Assembly (NCBI RefSeq): GCF_025753795.1
Contig: NZ_JAOWPS010000004.1
Span: forward strand, 248,001 to 312,000
DNA length: 64,000 nt
Origin: Mesorhizobium sp. YC-39
GTDB lineage: Bacteria; Pseudomonadota; Alphaproteobacteria; Rhizobiales; Rhizobiaceae
Direction of reading: 5' to 3'
Shown here piece by piece: positions 50,923-58,738 of this stretch (position 1 is the stretch's first letter; each line of letters begins with the position of its first letter). The position numbers and the translations under genes were made by a program. A model generated the notes under the pieces. It did not search any database. It was not told where the DNA came from and saw nothing but the letters and a program-made list of their open reading frames with translations.

Positions 50923-51564
50923 TCACCTATCCTTCGCAGATTTCCCGGCTCCGAACCTCAAACCATCCATCAGCAGCTTGACCAACCGGCGCGAGCGGTC
51001 GCGCCAGTCCTTGGTGTCGGGCGCCGAATAGATGCCGCCGAGCGCGTGCAGGACGTCGGAGGCGTCGACGTCGCCGCGGATCGAGCCGTCGGCGATCGCG
51101 GCCTCGACCAGCCGGCGCAAGGCAAGTGTCACCCTGCCCGAAACGTCGGAGAACAGGGTGGAGTTGGTCGTGAACAGGATGCGCAGGCTCGTCGCCAGGC
51201 CACGCTTGGTGGCGATGTAGTCGACGAAGCGCTGCATCCATTGTTCCAGCGCGACGTCGGGCGGATGATGCAAAGCGAGTTCGTCGGCGGCAGCGCACAG
51301 GCCTTCCACTTCGCGCCGGTAGACCACCTCGACCAGATGTTCGCGTGTCGGAAAATGCCGGTAGAGCGTGCCGATGCCGACGCCGGCCTGGCGAGCTATC
51401 TCCTCCAGCGAGGCATCGACGCCATGCGTGGCAAAGGCCTTTGCCGCGGCCTCCACCAGCGTGTCACGATTACGCTGCGCATCGGCGCGCAGCTTTTTTG
51501 TCGCTGCGGCGTCGAGTTTGTCTTCAACGGTAACGGGCGGCTGCGAAGCCAATTTTTTCTCCAC
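50923..51564 (-). CDS. TetR-family regulator
   Basis: A 213-residue TetR regulator with the N-terminal helix-turn-helix (RDTLVEAAAKAFATHGVDASLEEIARQAGVGIGTLYRHFPTREHLVEVVY) and a C-terminal ligand domain of the type seen in YxaF/AcrR-like repressors. It is divergent from the aldehyde dehydrogenase genes starting at 51878; a perfect 20-bp palindrome lies 47 bases upstream of its start codon. It probably represses itself and the paoABC genes until an aldehyde or toxic compound binds. Confidence 0.9.
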   Translation of the reverse strand: MEKKLASQPPVTVEDKLDAAATKKLRADAQRNRDTLVEAAAKAFATHGVDASLEEIARQAGVGIGTLYRHFPTREHLVEVVYRREVEGLCAAADELALHHPPDVALEQWMQRFVDYIATKRGLATSLRILFTTNSTLFSDVSGRVTLALRRLVEAAIADGSIRGDVDASDVLHALGGIYSAPDTKDWRDRSRRLVKLLMDGLRFGAGKSAKDR

Positions 51565-51610
51565 TCTCGAATATGGGGCTTGAACCCATGCGGGTCAGCC
51601 CCCACGTAAT

Positions 51611-51630
51611 AAACGGAGGCGCCTCCGTTT
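51611..51630. promoter_or_regulatory. Perfect 20-bp palindromic operator of the TetR regulator
   Basis: AAACGGAGGC followed directly by its exact reverse complement GCCTCCGTTT. Length, perfect symmetry and place just upstream of tetR fit a TetR-family operator. A second, imperfect dyad (CCCTTATCAT / ATAATCAGGG, 51641-51660) follows. Confidence 0.8.
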
Positions 51631-51694
51631 TAGTGGAGCACCCTTATCATATAATCAGGGAGCCCGGTATGTCACGTGCTCAAAGCTTGCAAGA

Positions 51695-51745
51695 CGGCGG
51701 AGCGCATAGTCTCCCCCTCGAGGGGGGAGACTATGCGCTCCGCCG
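51695..51745. repeat. Long hairpin of the CTCCCCCTCGAGGGGGAG family
   Basis: Two arms of about 24 bases (CGGCGGAGCGCATAGTCTCC... and its complement ...GGAGACTATGCGCTCCGCCG) meet at CTCGAG, giving a near-perfect 50-base hairpin with one extra G. It lies in the tetR/paoA intergenic region (51565-51877), downstream of the operator on the pao side, and would be in the pao leader RNA. Confidence 0.85.
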
Positions 51746-51877
51746 CTTTCGCCAGTTGCCAAGGACGCCATCTCCCGCGCAGCCCCTTCACACCTAGCCA
51801 TCTGGTGACCTTGCCGCCTCCCGACCAGGCACCAGATCATTCCCCCGCAGCGTCAAGCAACTGGAGCCAGACGCCCC

Positions 51878-52357
51878 ATGACAAACCAGACCACAATCCA
51901 TCTCACCATAAACGGACATCAACACGAACTGGAGATCGAGCCGCGCGTCACGCTGCTTGATGCCTTGCGCGACCATCTCGGCCTGACCGGAACCAAGAAG
52001 GGCTGCGACCAGGGCCAATGCGGCGCCTGCACTGTGCATGTCGACGGCCAGCGCGTGCTGGCCTGCCTCACGCTTGCCGCCCAGGTCGAGGGCAGGGCGG
52101 TGACCACCATCGAAGGGCTGGCCGAGGCAGATGGCACGCTGCACGCGGTGCAGGCAGCCTTCCTCGAACAGGATGCCTTCCAGTGCGGCTATTGCACGCC
52201 GGGACAGATCATGTCGGCGGTCGCCTGCATCCGTGAGGGCCATGCCGGCTCGGATGACGAGATCCGCGAATATATGGCCGGGAATCTGTGCCGCTGCGGC
52301 GCCTATCCACACATCGTCGCCGCCGTGCGCCAGGCAGCCACGGAGGTCGCGTCATGA
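51878..52357 (+). CDS. paoA: Aldehyde dehydrogenase 2Fe-2S subunit (PaoA/YagT-like)
   Basis: A 159-residue iron-sulfur subunit of the xanthine oxidase family. Eight cluster cysteines are visible: Cys43, Cys48, Cys51 and Cys63 (plant-type 2Fe-2S, GCDQGQCGAC...C) and Cys103, Cys106, Cys138 and Cys140 (CGYC...CRC). Unlike Escherichia coli PaoA there is no twin-arginine signal before the ferredoxin domain, so this enzyme is likely cytoplasmic. It passes electrons from the molybdenum subunit to FAD. First gene of a three-gene operon; its end overlaps the next start by four bases. Confidence 0.9.
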   Translation: MTNQTTIHLTINGHQHELEIEPRVTLLDALRDHLGLTGTKKGCDQGQCGACTVHVDGQRVLACLTLAAQVEGRAVTTIEGLAEADGTLHAVQAAFLEQDAFQCGYCTPGQIMSAVACIREGHAGSDDEIREYMAGNLCRCGAYPHIVAAVRQAATEVAS

Positions 52358-53337
52358 GGGACTTTTCCTATCTGCGCGCCGGTTCGGTCGACGCGGCACG
52401 CCAGGCCTCGGCGCTGCCGGGCGCGATGCTGCTTGCCGGCGGCACCACGCTCATCGACCTCGCCAAATGCGGCGTCGCCGAGCCCGATACGCTGGTCGAC
52501 ATCACCCATCTCAAGGGGCTCGACGCGATCACGGTCGACGATCGTGGCGCCACGATCGGCGCGCTGGCGAAGATGAGCAGCATCGCCGACCATGCCGACA
52601 TCAAGAGCCGGTTTCCAGCCGTCTCGGAGGCGCTGTGGCAAGCTGCCTCGGCGCAGATCCGCAACATGGCGACCATTGGCGGCAATCTGATGCAGCGCAC
52701 GCGCTGCCCCTATTTTCGCGATAGGGAAAACTTCCCTGCCTGCAACAAGCGCACACCCGGCAGCGGTTGTTCGGCGATCGGCGGCGTCACGCGCGGCCAT
52801 GCCGTGCTCGGCACCAGCGAAGCCTGCATCGCCACCTATCCCGGCGATCTCGCCGTTGCGCTGGTAGCCTTCGACGCGATCGTTCATCTCGGCGATCGCC
52901 AGGTTCAGGTCGAAGACTTCTTCCTGCTGCCGGGCACCACGCCCGACAAGGAACATGCGATCCAACAGGGCGAGGTGATCACCGCGATCAGCATTCCTGG
53001 CACACCTGCTGCCCGGCGCTCGACCTATCTCAAAGTTCGCGACCGGCAATCCTACGAATTTGCCGCCGCAAGTGCCGCCGTCGGCATCGAGTTCGAGGCG
53101 GACGGAAGGACGATCCGCGACTTGCGCGTAGCGCTCGGCGGCGTCGCCACCAAACCATGGCGGGCGCGTGCCGTGGAAGCGGCGCTGAAGGGCAAGGTGC
53201 TGGAGGCTGACGTAGTCAGGCGCGCCAGCCTGCTCGCCATGGAGGGCGCTGTCGACCATGGTGCCAACCATTACAAGATTGAACTGGCGCCGCGCGTCGT
53301 CGCCCGCGCCATCCTCAAAATGGGAGAAACGGCATGA
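52354..53337 (+). CDS. paoB: Aldehyde dehydrogenase FAD subunit with extra 4Fe-4S site (PaoB/YagS-like)
   Basis: A 327-residue FAD-binding subunit. The flavin motifs AMLLAGGTTLIDLAK and ATIGGNL are present. Cys118 (RCPYFRD), Cys130, Cys139 (ACNKRTPGSGCSA) and Cys158 (SEACIAT) match the insertion that binds an additional 4Fe-4S cluster in PaoB, which separates it from CoxM-type subunits. The ATG at 52354 overlaps the stop of the small subunit (ATGA). Confidence 0.92.
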   Translation: MRDFSYLRAGSVDAARQASALPGAMLLAGGTTLIDLAKCGVAEPDTLVDITHLKGLDAITVDDRGATIGALAKMSSIADHADIKSRFPAVSEALWQAASAQIRNMATIGGNLMQRTRCPYFRDRENFPACNKRTPGSGCSAIGGVTRGHAVLGTSEACIATYPGDLAVALVAFDAIVHLGDRQVQVEDFFLLPGTTPDKEHAIQQGEVITAISIPGTPAARRSTYLKVRDRQSYEFAAASAAVGIEFEADGRTIRDLRVALGGVATKPWRARAVEAALKGKVLEADVVRRASLLAMEGAVDHGANHYKIELAPRVVARAILKMGETA

Positions 53338-55625
53338 CCGTTCACATAACAAGACATGGTGATGCTTCCGACGGCACGGAAGCTGTCGGCAGCCGGCTGT
53401 CGCGCGTCGACGGCCCGGCCAAGATCACCGGTGCCGCCAAATATGCGGTCGAGCAGCAACTCGACGGCCTCGCTTACGCCGTGCTGATCGAAAGCACGAT
53501 TGCCGCCGGCAAGGTGCGCTCGATCGACACGGAAGCTGCGGAAGCCGCACCTGGCGTTCTCACGGTGCTGACGCCGGACAACATCCCGCCGCTGAAAACC
53601 GCCTCGGACTGGTTGGGCACGCCGCCGCCGGACGCGCCCTATTGCCCGCTGGCGCGCGAGATCACCTTCAGCGGCCAGCATGTCGCGGCGGTGGTGGCCG
53701 AAACCTTCGAGCAGGCTGTCGCGGCCGCCGCACTCGCCCAGGTCAGCTATGACGAGGTGCCGGCCATCGTCGACCTCAGCGACGGCAACGCCGGCGACGG
53801 CATCCCTATCGACGCGATGACCAAGGCATGGGGTGATGCCGAGGCGGCGTTCGCCGCGGCCCCGGTCAGGATCTGCGCCGCCTACAACACACCGCGCGAA
53901 TACCAGGCGCCGATGGAGCCGCATGGGCTGATCGCGCGCTGGCAGGGCGACCAACTGACGGTGTGGGAGCCGAGCCAATGGCTCGACGGCATGGCGCGCA
54001 CCTATGCCGAATGGTTCGGCGTGCCGTTCGAGAATGTGCGGCTGGTCTCGCCCTATATTGGCGGCGGCTTCGGCTCCAAGGCACTGGCGCTCGGCCATGG
54101 CGCGGTGGCGGCGATTGCCGCAAGGATGCTCGACCGGCCAGTGAGACTGGTGATGACGCGGCCGCAGACCTTCACCGGTTATGGCGGGCGCGCCGCGACG
54201 CGGCAGACGGTGACGATCGGCGCCGACGCCGATGGAATAATCCAGTCGATCGTGCATCGCGGCGTCAATGAAACATCCATCGACGGCATGTGGGTCGAGC
54301 CATTGGGCTCAACCACCTCGATCATGTACGCGACGCCGAATTTTTCCTCGCGGCAGAATGTCGTGCGAGTGAATTCGGTAGTGCCAGGCGCCATGCGCGC
54401 ACCGGGCGAGAATCCGAGCGCCTTCGGCATTGAGAGCGCCATCGACGAACTGGCCTATGAGGTCGGCGTCGATCCGCTGGAGATCCGGCTCCGGAACTAT
54501 GCCGAGCAGGACCCGCACGCGAAGAAGGCGTGGTCGACAAGGCAGTTGCGCGAGGCCTACGCTGCCGGCGCCGAACGCTTCGGATGGTCGAAGCGGAGCC
54601 CCAAGCCACGCTCGATGCGCGACGGCAACCAGCTGATAGGCTGGGGCGTCGCCGCCGGCACCTATCCGGTGCGGCGCGCCTATGGCGAAGCCATGGTGCG
54701 CATTCTCGCCGATGGCTCGGTCGAGGTCGAAAGCTCGTCGATCGACATGGGGCAGGGCACCTACACGATCCTGGCGCAGACCGCCGCCGAAACGCTGGGC
54801 GTGCCGGCGGACAATGTCGTGGTCAAGCTCGGCGACTCCCGCTTTGCCCGCGCCGGCGTCACCGGTGGCTCGCGGCTGGCCGGGGTGATGACGGGCGCCG
54901 TGCACAAGGCGGCGAGTGCCGCGCTCGACGAGCTGGTCGGGCTGGCGATCTCGGATCCGCGCTCGCCGTTCCATGCGCTGCAGGCCAACACGCTGGTCGT
55001 CACCAATGGTCGCATCACCTCGCCGCGCGGCGAAGGCCCGGAGGTCTCGATCGCCGAGCTGCTCGCCAGCGTCGGGCGCGACCGGATCGAGGCCAAGGGC
55101 GACACCATGCCGGCCAATTCGACGGCCGAGGAGCGCTACAAGAACTACACCACCATCGCCATGGCGCTGCCGCACACCGAGGGCGATTATTCCAGGTATA
55201 GCTGGTGCGCGCATTTCATCGAGGTGCGCGTCGACGAGGATTTCGGCACGGTCAGGGTGTCGCGTGTGGTGTCGGCGCTGGATTCGGGGCGGCTCTACAA
55301 TCCCAAGCTTGCCGAAAGCCAGTGGAAGGGCGGCATCATCATGGGCATCGGCCAGGCGCTGCTGGAGGAAGGCATCGTCGACCGCCGCCATGGCCGCATC
55401 GTCAACAACAACCTCGCCGACTACCTAGTGCCGACCAATGCCGACATTCCCGACATCGAGGTGATCTCGGTGGGCATTCCCGACCCGCATTCCTCGGTGC
55501 TGGGCGGCAAGGGCGTGGGGGAACTCGCCATCGTCGGCGTCGCGCCGGCGATCGCCAACGCGGTGTTCCACGCCACCGGCAAGCGGATCAGGGATCTGCC
55601 GATCACGCTGGAGAAGCTGATTTAG
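53334..55625 (+). CDS. paoC: Aldehyde dehydrogenase molybdenum subunit (PaoC/YagR-like)
   Basis: A 763-residue molybdopterin-binding subunit with GGGFGSK, QAPMEPHG and the catalytic base Glu730 in GKGVGELAIVGVAP. E. coli PaoC uses a molybdopterin cytosine dinucleotide cofactor and oxidises aromatic and aliphatic aldehydes; substrates here are unknown. The start overlaps paoB by four bases. No XdhC/PaoD-type cofactor chaperone follows in this window, so maturation must rely on a gene elsewhere. Under probable TetR control. Confidence 0.93.
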   Translation: MTVHITRHGDASDGTEAVGSRLSRVDGPAKITGAAKYAVEQQLDGLAYAVLIESTIAAGKVRSIDTEAAEAAPGVLTVLTPDNIPPLKTASDWLGTPPPDAPYCPLAREITFSGQHVAAVVAETFEQAVAAAALAQVSYDEVPAIVDLSDGNAGDGIPIDAMTKAWGDAEAAFAAAPVRICAAYNTPREYQAPMEPHGLIARWQGDQLTVWEPSQWLDGMARTYAEWFGVPFENVRLVSPYIGGGFGSKALALGHGAVAAIAARMLDRPVRLVMTRPQTFTGYGGRAATRQTVTIGADADGIIQSIVHRGVNETSIDGMWVEPLGSTTSIMYATPNFSSRQNVVRVNSVVPGAMRAPGENPSAFGIESAIDELAYEVGVDPLEIRLRNYAEQDPHAKKAWSTRQLREAYAAGAERFGWSKRSPKPRSMRDGNQLIGWGVAAGTYPVRRAYGEAMVRILADGSVEVESSSIDMGQGTYTILAQTAAETLGVPADNVVVKLGDSRFARAGVTGGSRLAGVMTGAVHKAASAALDELVGLAISDPRSPFHALQANTLVVTNGRITSPRGEGPEVSIAELLASVGRDRIEAKGDTMPANSTAEERYKNYTTIAMALPHTEGDYSRYSWCAHFIEVRVDEDFGTVRVSRVVSALDSGRLYNPKLAESQWKGGIIMGIGQALLEEGIVDRRHGRIVNNNLADYLVPTNADIPDIEVISVGIPDPHSSVLGGKGVGELAIVGVAPAIANAVFHATGKRIRDLPITLEKLI

Positions 55626-55656
55626 ACTGCGTCGGCGGAACCTGTCGAAGTGGAGA

Positions 55657-55699
55657 AGCCGACGGCGAAGCTGCCAATCTCCCCACAAGGGGGAGATTG
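55657..55699. repeat. CTCCCC-family palindromic element
   Basis: AGCCGACGGCGAAGCTGCCA followed by a hairpin CAATCTCCCC-ACAA-GGGGGAGATTG (55675-55699). Same family as the elements at 42064 and 57829; lies between the convergent paoC and outer-membrane protein genes. Confidence 0.75.
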
Positions 55700-55739
55700 T
55701 GCCCTCATCGGCTTCCGCCGATCTCCAGCGTTCGGAAGG

Positions 55740-56450
55740 TCAGAACTTGTAGCTGAGGCCGACCCGGATGTCGTGCGTCTGGAGATCGACGCTCGTCGCC
55801 GTGGGGGAAAGAGCTGCTATCGAGAGATCCTGGCTGCCGAAATCGGAGTAGCGATATTCGACCCGAGCGAGCCACTTGTCGGTGAAGGCGTGCTCGACGC
55901 CGGCTCCAACCGTCCAGCCGATATGGGTGTCGCTGTGGAGGGGTATTTCACCGGCCGGGCCACCAGCGCTGACCGCCGTCACTTCATATTTGGCTGCGGC
56001 GACGCCGGCAGTGATGTAGGGCAAAGTCCGATCGAAAGCATAGCCGGCCCGCAGCCGCGCCGACCCCGACCACTCGAGTTCGCTCCTGACCAAAGTGGTG
56101 ATGCCACCGCCGCCGCCGTCGAGGCCAGTCAGTCCATCCACCTTGTTGTAGGTGATGTCAGCCTCGGCGCCGAGCACGAAGCGGTTTGCCATTTCGTGAT
56201 TGAAGCCGATATGGATGCCACCCATGAAACCGTCCGGATCGATGGGACTGTCAAGGTCGGTGGCCCCACCGATGCCGCCGCCGGCGATGAAAAGATTGGA
56301 TTTTCCGGCTGCGTAACCGACGTGGACGCCAGCGTAAAGGCCGGACCAGGTGTAGGTGGCGGCAACGGGCAGAGTTTCATTGATGTCCGCCGCGGACGCC
56401 ATGCTGACAGGCGCGAGAATCAAGGCTGTAGCGAGAAGAATCGTTTTCAT
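55740..56450 (-). CDS. Outer-membrane beta-barrel protein (Omp25/Omp31-like porin family)
   Basis: A 236-residue protein with a clear signal peptide (MKTILLATALILAPVSMASA, cleaved after ASA) and an eight-stranded barrel pattern: TWSGLYAGVHVGYAAGKS, GFMGGIHIGFNHEMANRFVLGAEADI, SARLRAGYAFDRTLPYITAGVAAAKYE and the C-terminal DIRVGLSYKF ending in Phe. This matches the Brucella/rhizobial Omp25/31 group, abundant structural proteins of the outer membrane. Upstream lies a 7-bp inverted repeat (56489-56507). The open frame continues upstream but only as shadow reading of the AraC gene region. Confidence 0.9.
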   Translation of the reverse strand: MKTILLATALILAPVSMASAADINETLPVAATYTWSGLYAGVHVGYAAGKSNLFIAGGGIGGATDLDSPIDPDGFMGGIHIGFNHEMANRFVLGAEADITYNKVDGLTGLDGGGGGITTLVRSELEWSGSARLRAGYAFDRTLPYITAGVAAAKYEVTAVSAGGPAGEIPLHSDTHIGWTVGAGVEHAFTDKWLARVEYRYSDFGSQDLSIAALSPTATSVDLQTHDIRVGLSYKF

Positions 56451-56488
56451 TGTCTGTTTGCTGCCCCAAGAAGGTGTTGCGTTCCCCG

Positions 56489-56507
56489 CCGCGGAAATGC
56501 TCCGCGG
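56489..56507. promoter_or_regulatory. Inverted repeat upstream of the outer-membrane protein gene
   Basis: CCGCGGA, AATGC, TCCGCGG: a perfect seven-base dyad about 40 bases before the start codon. It could be an operator or an mRNA hairpin that affects translation of the porin gene. Confidence 0.4.
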
Positions 56508-56680
56508 AGATCCAGGTCGAGAGTCCGGTGTTGCATTGTCCGCCGGCCGCGTCTTGGGCTGAGCCGCACCCGAATTGTCCTGGAACGCGCCGCGGCATTT
56601 TTCTTGGTCGACGTGGCCTGGCAGCGTCAGCTGATCGTCGTGCGCCACGGCGAAGCGCGTTCGGCGTCTCGCTCGGCGAG

Positions 56681-57640
56681 CTACCTGGCGCCGCTCGGCG
56701 TCGAGCCGAAGCGCCGGCGGAAACAGCGATTGAAGTAGGACACGTCCGAGAAGCCGCTGAGCAGGGCGATTTCGCTGATCCGCATCCGGTCGTTGCGCCT
56801 GTCGGAGAGCATGCGATGTGCCCTCTGCAAGCGCAGTTCGAGGATGCGTTCGGCAAAGCTCATCCCGGTTTCCTGCAGGAGATCGTGCACGTACCGCACG
56901 GAGAGCCGCAACTGCCGGGCAACACCCTGCGCCGAAATGGCGGGATCGGCGAAATTGTCCCGCATCTTTTGCAGGATGGCCTGGAGCCTTGCGGCGCGCA
57001 GGCCGCGCAGGCCTGCCAGTTCGGCGGCCTCGCCCTTCGCGCCTGTCGCCAGGCCGATCAGATCGACGACCGTTTCGGTGGCGTGGGCGACGAGATCGGG
57101 CGAGACCAGCGCCGGGCCACGTTCCAGAAAGCTGCAATAGCGCTTGAGCATATCGAGGGCCTCGTTGTCGGCGCCGATGGACAGCGCCAGCCGGTCGTCG
57201 ACATGGGCGAAGGCGTTCTCCAGCACGGCGCGGGGAACCACCACATTGGCCCAGACATTCTTGTCGCCGCCGGTCATTTGCAGCGCTTCGGAAGCCGAGA
57301 CCAGTGCTGCTTCGCCTTTGCCGACATGATAATCGCGGCCGACCTGGGCGCCGCTGAGTATCGTGTCGCCATTGTTGACCAGCAGAAGATAACCATCACG
57401 GCCGTCGGCGGCGATATTGCCCGCCTTGCGACTGGCATGCCTGATCGTCCCGGCCATCTGCCCGAGCACCAGCGGCCCGACGGCCGTGGCTTCGATGGTG
57501 GCTTCGAACGGCAGGTTGCCGGAAATGGCATATTCGACCGACCATATCTCCGCGACGTGGATGTCCTGCCAGAGCGCGAACCGTGCGTGGTGGTCGAGAT
57601 GCGGCGGCAGGTCGAGCGAGGAGAAGACGTTCTTTTTCAA
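56681..57640 (-). CDS. AraC-family regulator
   Basis: A 319-residue regulator. The C-terminal 100 residues contain two helix-turn-helix units (ISAQGVARQLRLSVRYVHDLLQETGMSFAERILELRLQRAHRMLSD and ISEIALLSGFSDVSYFNRCFRRRFGSTPS), and the N-terminal region resembles the AraC-binding-like (AraC_binding_2, AdpA/FeaR type) domain. The start appears to be TTG at 57640, with no strong ribosome site; an out-of-frame ATG at 57665 was considered and rejected. It lies upstream of the porin gene on the same strand, separated by 230 bases. Confidence 0.85.
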   Translation of the reverse strand: MKKNVFSSLDLPPHLDHHARFALWQDIHVAEIWSVEYAISGNLPFEATIEATAVGPLVLGQMAGTIRHASRKAGNIAADGRDGYLLLVNNGDTILSGAQVGRDYHVGKGEAALVSASEALQMTGGDKNVWANVVVPRAVLENAFAHVDDRLALSIGADNEALDMLKRYCSFLERGPALVSPDLVAHATETVVDLIGLATGAKGEAAELAGLRGLRAARLQAILQKMRDNFADPAISAQGVARQLRLSVRYVHDLLQETGMSFAERILELRLQRAHRMLSDRRNDRMRISEIALLSGFSDVSYFNRCFRRRFGSTPSGAR

Positions 57641-57828
57641 AGGAGCAACCGGGCCTTTTCTGCATGCGCGTCTTCACCTGGAAGTGCACCTATTGGACCG
57701 GCTCGCGTCCTGTGGCAATACTTATGCCCTATACGACAATTTCATTGCGGTTTTGAACAAGAATTCCTTTGAACTTCATCGGTTTGGCTGGCGGAATTCC
57801 CAAAATACTGAGAGATGTCCGGGGCTGC

Positions 57829-57883
57829 GCCGGCAGCGCTGCCAATCTCTCCCCTTGAGGGTCCCTTGTGGGCGAGATTACGC
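57829..57883. repeat. Degenerate CTCCCC-family element
   Basis: GCCGGCAGCGCTGCCAATCT, then CTCCCCTTGAGGGTCCCTTG and GGCGAGATTACG; a mutated relative of the elements at 55657 and 42064. It lies between the AraC and slipin genes. Confidence 0.55.
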
Positions 57884-57895
57884 TCTCATTTCCGC

Positions 57896-58660
57896 TCACT
57901 TCTGCTCGCCGGCTTGCTTGATGAAATGACCGAGCAGATCCATCGGCACCGGAAACACCACCGTCGACGAGCGCTCGCCGGCGATGTCATGCAGAGCCTC
58001 GAAATAGCGCAGCTGCATGGCCTGCGGTTCCTGGGACAGCATCTTGCCGGCCTCGACTAGTTTTGCCGCCGCCTGCTGTTCGCCGTCGGCATTGATTACC
58101 TTCGCACGCCGCAGCCGTTCGGCCTCGGCCTGCTTGGCGATAGCGCGGATCATGCTCTCGTTGAGATCGACATGCTTGATCTCGACATCGGAGACCTTGA
58201 TACCCCAGGCATCGGTCCGCTGGTCGAGGATCTCCTGGATATCGCTGTTGAGCCGGTCACGTTCGGCCAGCATTTCATCGAGCTCATGCTTGCCGAGCAC
58301 CGAGCGCAGCGTGGTCTGGGCCAGCTGGTTGGTCGCGGCCATGAAGTCCTCGACCTGGATGACCGCTCGCTCGGGGTCGACGATCCGAAAATACAGCACC
58401 GCATTCACCTTCACCGAGACGTTGTCGCGCGAGATCACGTCCTGTGGCGGCACGTCCTGGACCACCACTCGCAGATCGACCTTCACCATCTGCTGCACGA
58501 AGGGGATGAGGATGATGAGGCCAGGTCCCTTTACCCCGGTGAAGCGGCCCAGTGTGAAGACCACGCCGCGCTGATATTCCCTCAATATGCGAATGGCCGC
58601 TGACAGGAACGCAAGCACGACGAGGGCGAGCGCCAGATAGGCCACATAACCGATGATCAT
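57896..58660 (-). CDS. Slipin/stomatin-like SPFH protein
   Basis: A 254-residue prohibitin-homology protein: an N-terminal membrane helix (residues 4-27), then the slipin core REYQRGVVFTLGRFTGVKGPGLIILIPFVQQMVKVDLRV...VPPQDVISRDNVSVKVNAVLYFRIVDP and the conserved RAKVINADGEQQAAAKL. Slipins form oligomers in membrane microdomains, and archaeal members are cut by the NfeD partner protease. Here nfeD lies just upstream on the same strand with a 78-base gap holding a palindromic repeat; the pairing strongly suggests a protease-scaffold complex. Confidence 0.93.
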   Translation of the reverse strand: MIIGYVAYLALALVVLAFLSAAIRILREYQRGVVFTLGRFTGVKGPGLIILIPFVQQMVKVDLRVVVQDVPPQDVISRDNVSVKVNAVLYFRIVDPERAVIQVEDFMAATNQLAQTTLRSVLGKHELDEMLAERDRLNSDIQEILDQRTDAWGIKVSDVEIKHVDLNESMIRAIAKQAEAERLRRAKVINADGEQQAAAKLVEAGKMLSQEPQAMQLRYFEALHDIAGERSSTVVFPVPMDLLGHFIKQAGEQK

Positions 58661-58680
58661 TGCCTTGCTCCATCATCAGA

Positions 58681-58725
58681 GCATGTCGCCCAAAAGTGTG
58701 CAGCGGTTTTGGGAAAACGACATCC
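58681..58725. repeat. Dispersed palindromic element, GCATGTCG family, copy B
   Basis: GCATGTCG (58681-58688) and CGACAT (58718-58723) with inner arms CCCAAAA and TTTTGGG. Reverse-complement homologue of copy A at 31525-31574; the inner stem changes from CGC/GCG in A to CCC/GGG in B, keeping the pairing. It lies in the nfeD-slipin spacer and would form a stem in the shared mRNA. Confidence 0.85.
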
Positions 58726-58738
58726 TCAATACAAAGAC

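Noticed and set aside
54309..55391. A 360-codon minus-strand frame opposite paoC
   Set aside because: Antisense of a conserved molybdenum enzyme subunit; composition of a shadow frame.
57396..57689. Possible frameshifted upstream extension of the AraC gene, starting at the ATG at 57665
   Set aside because: It would need a one-base frameshift; the AraC frame from TTG 57640 already has normal length for the family.
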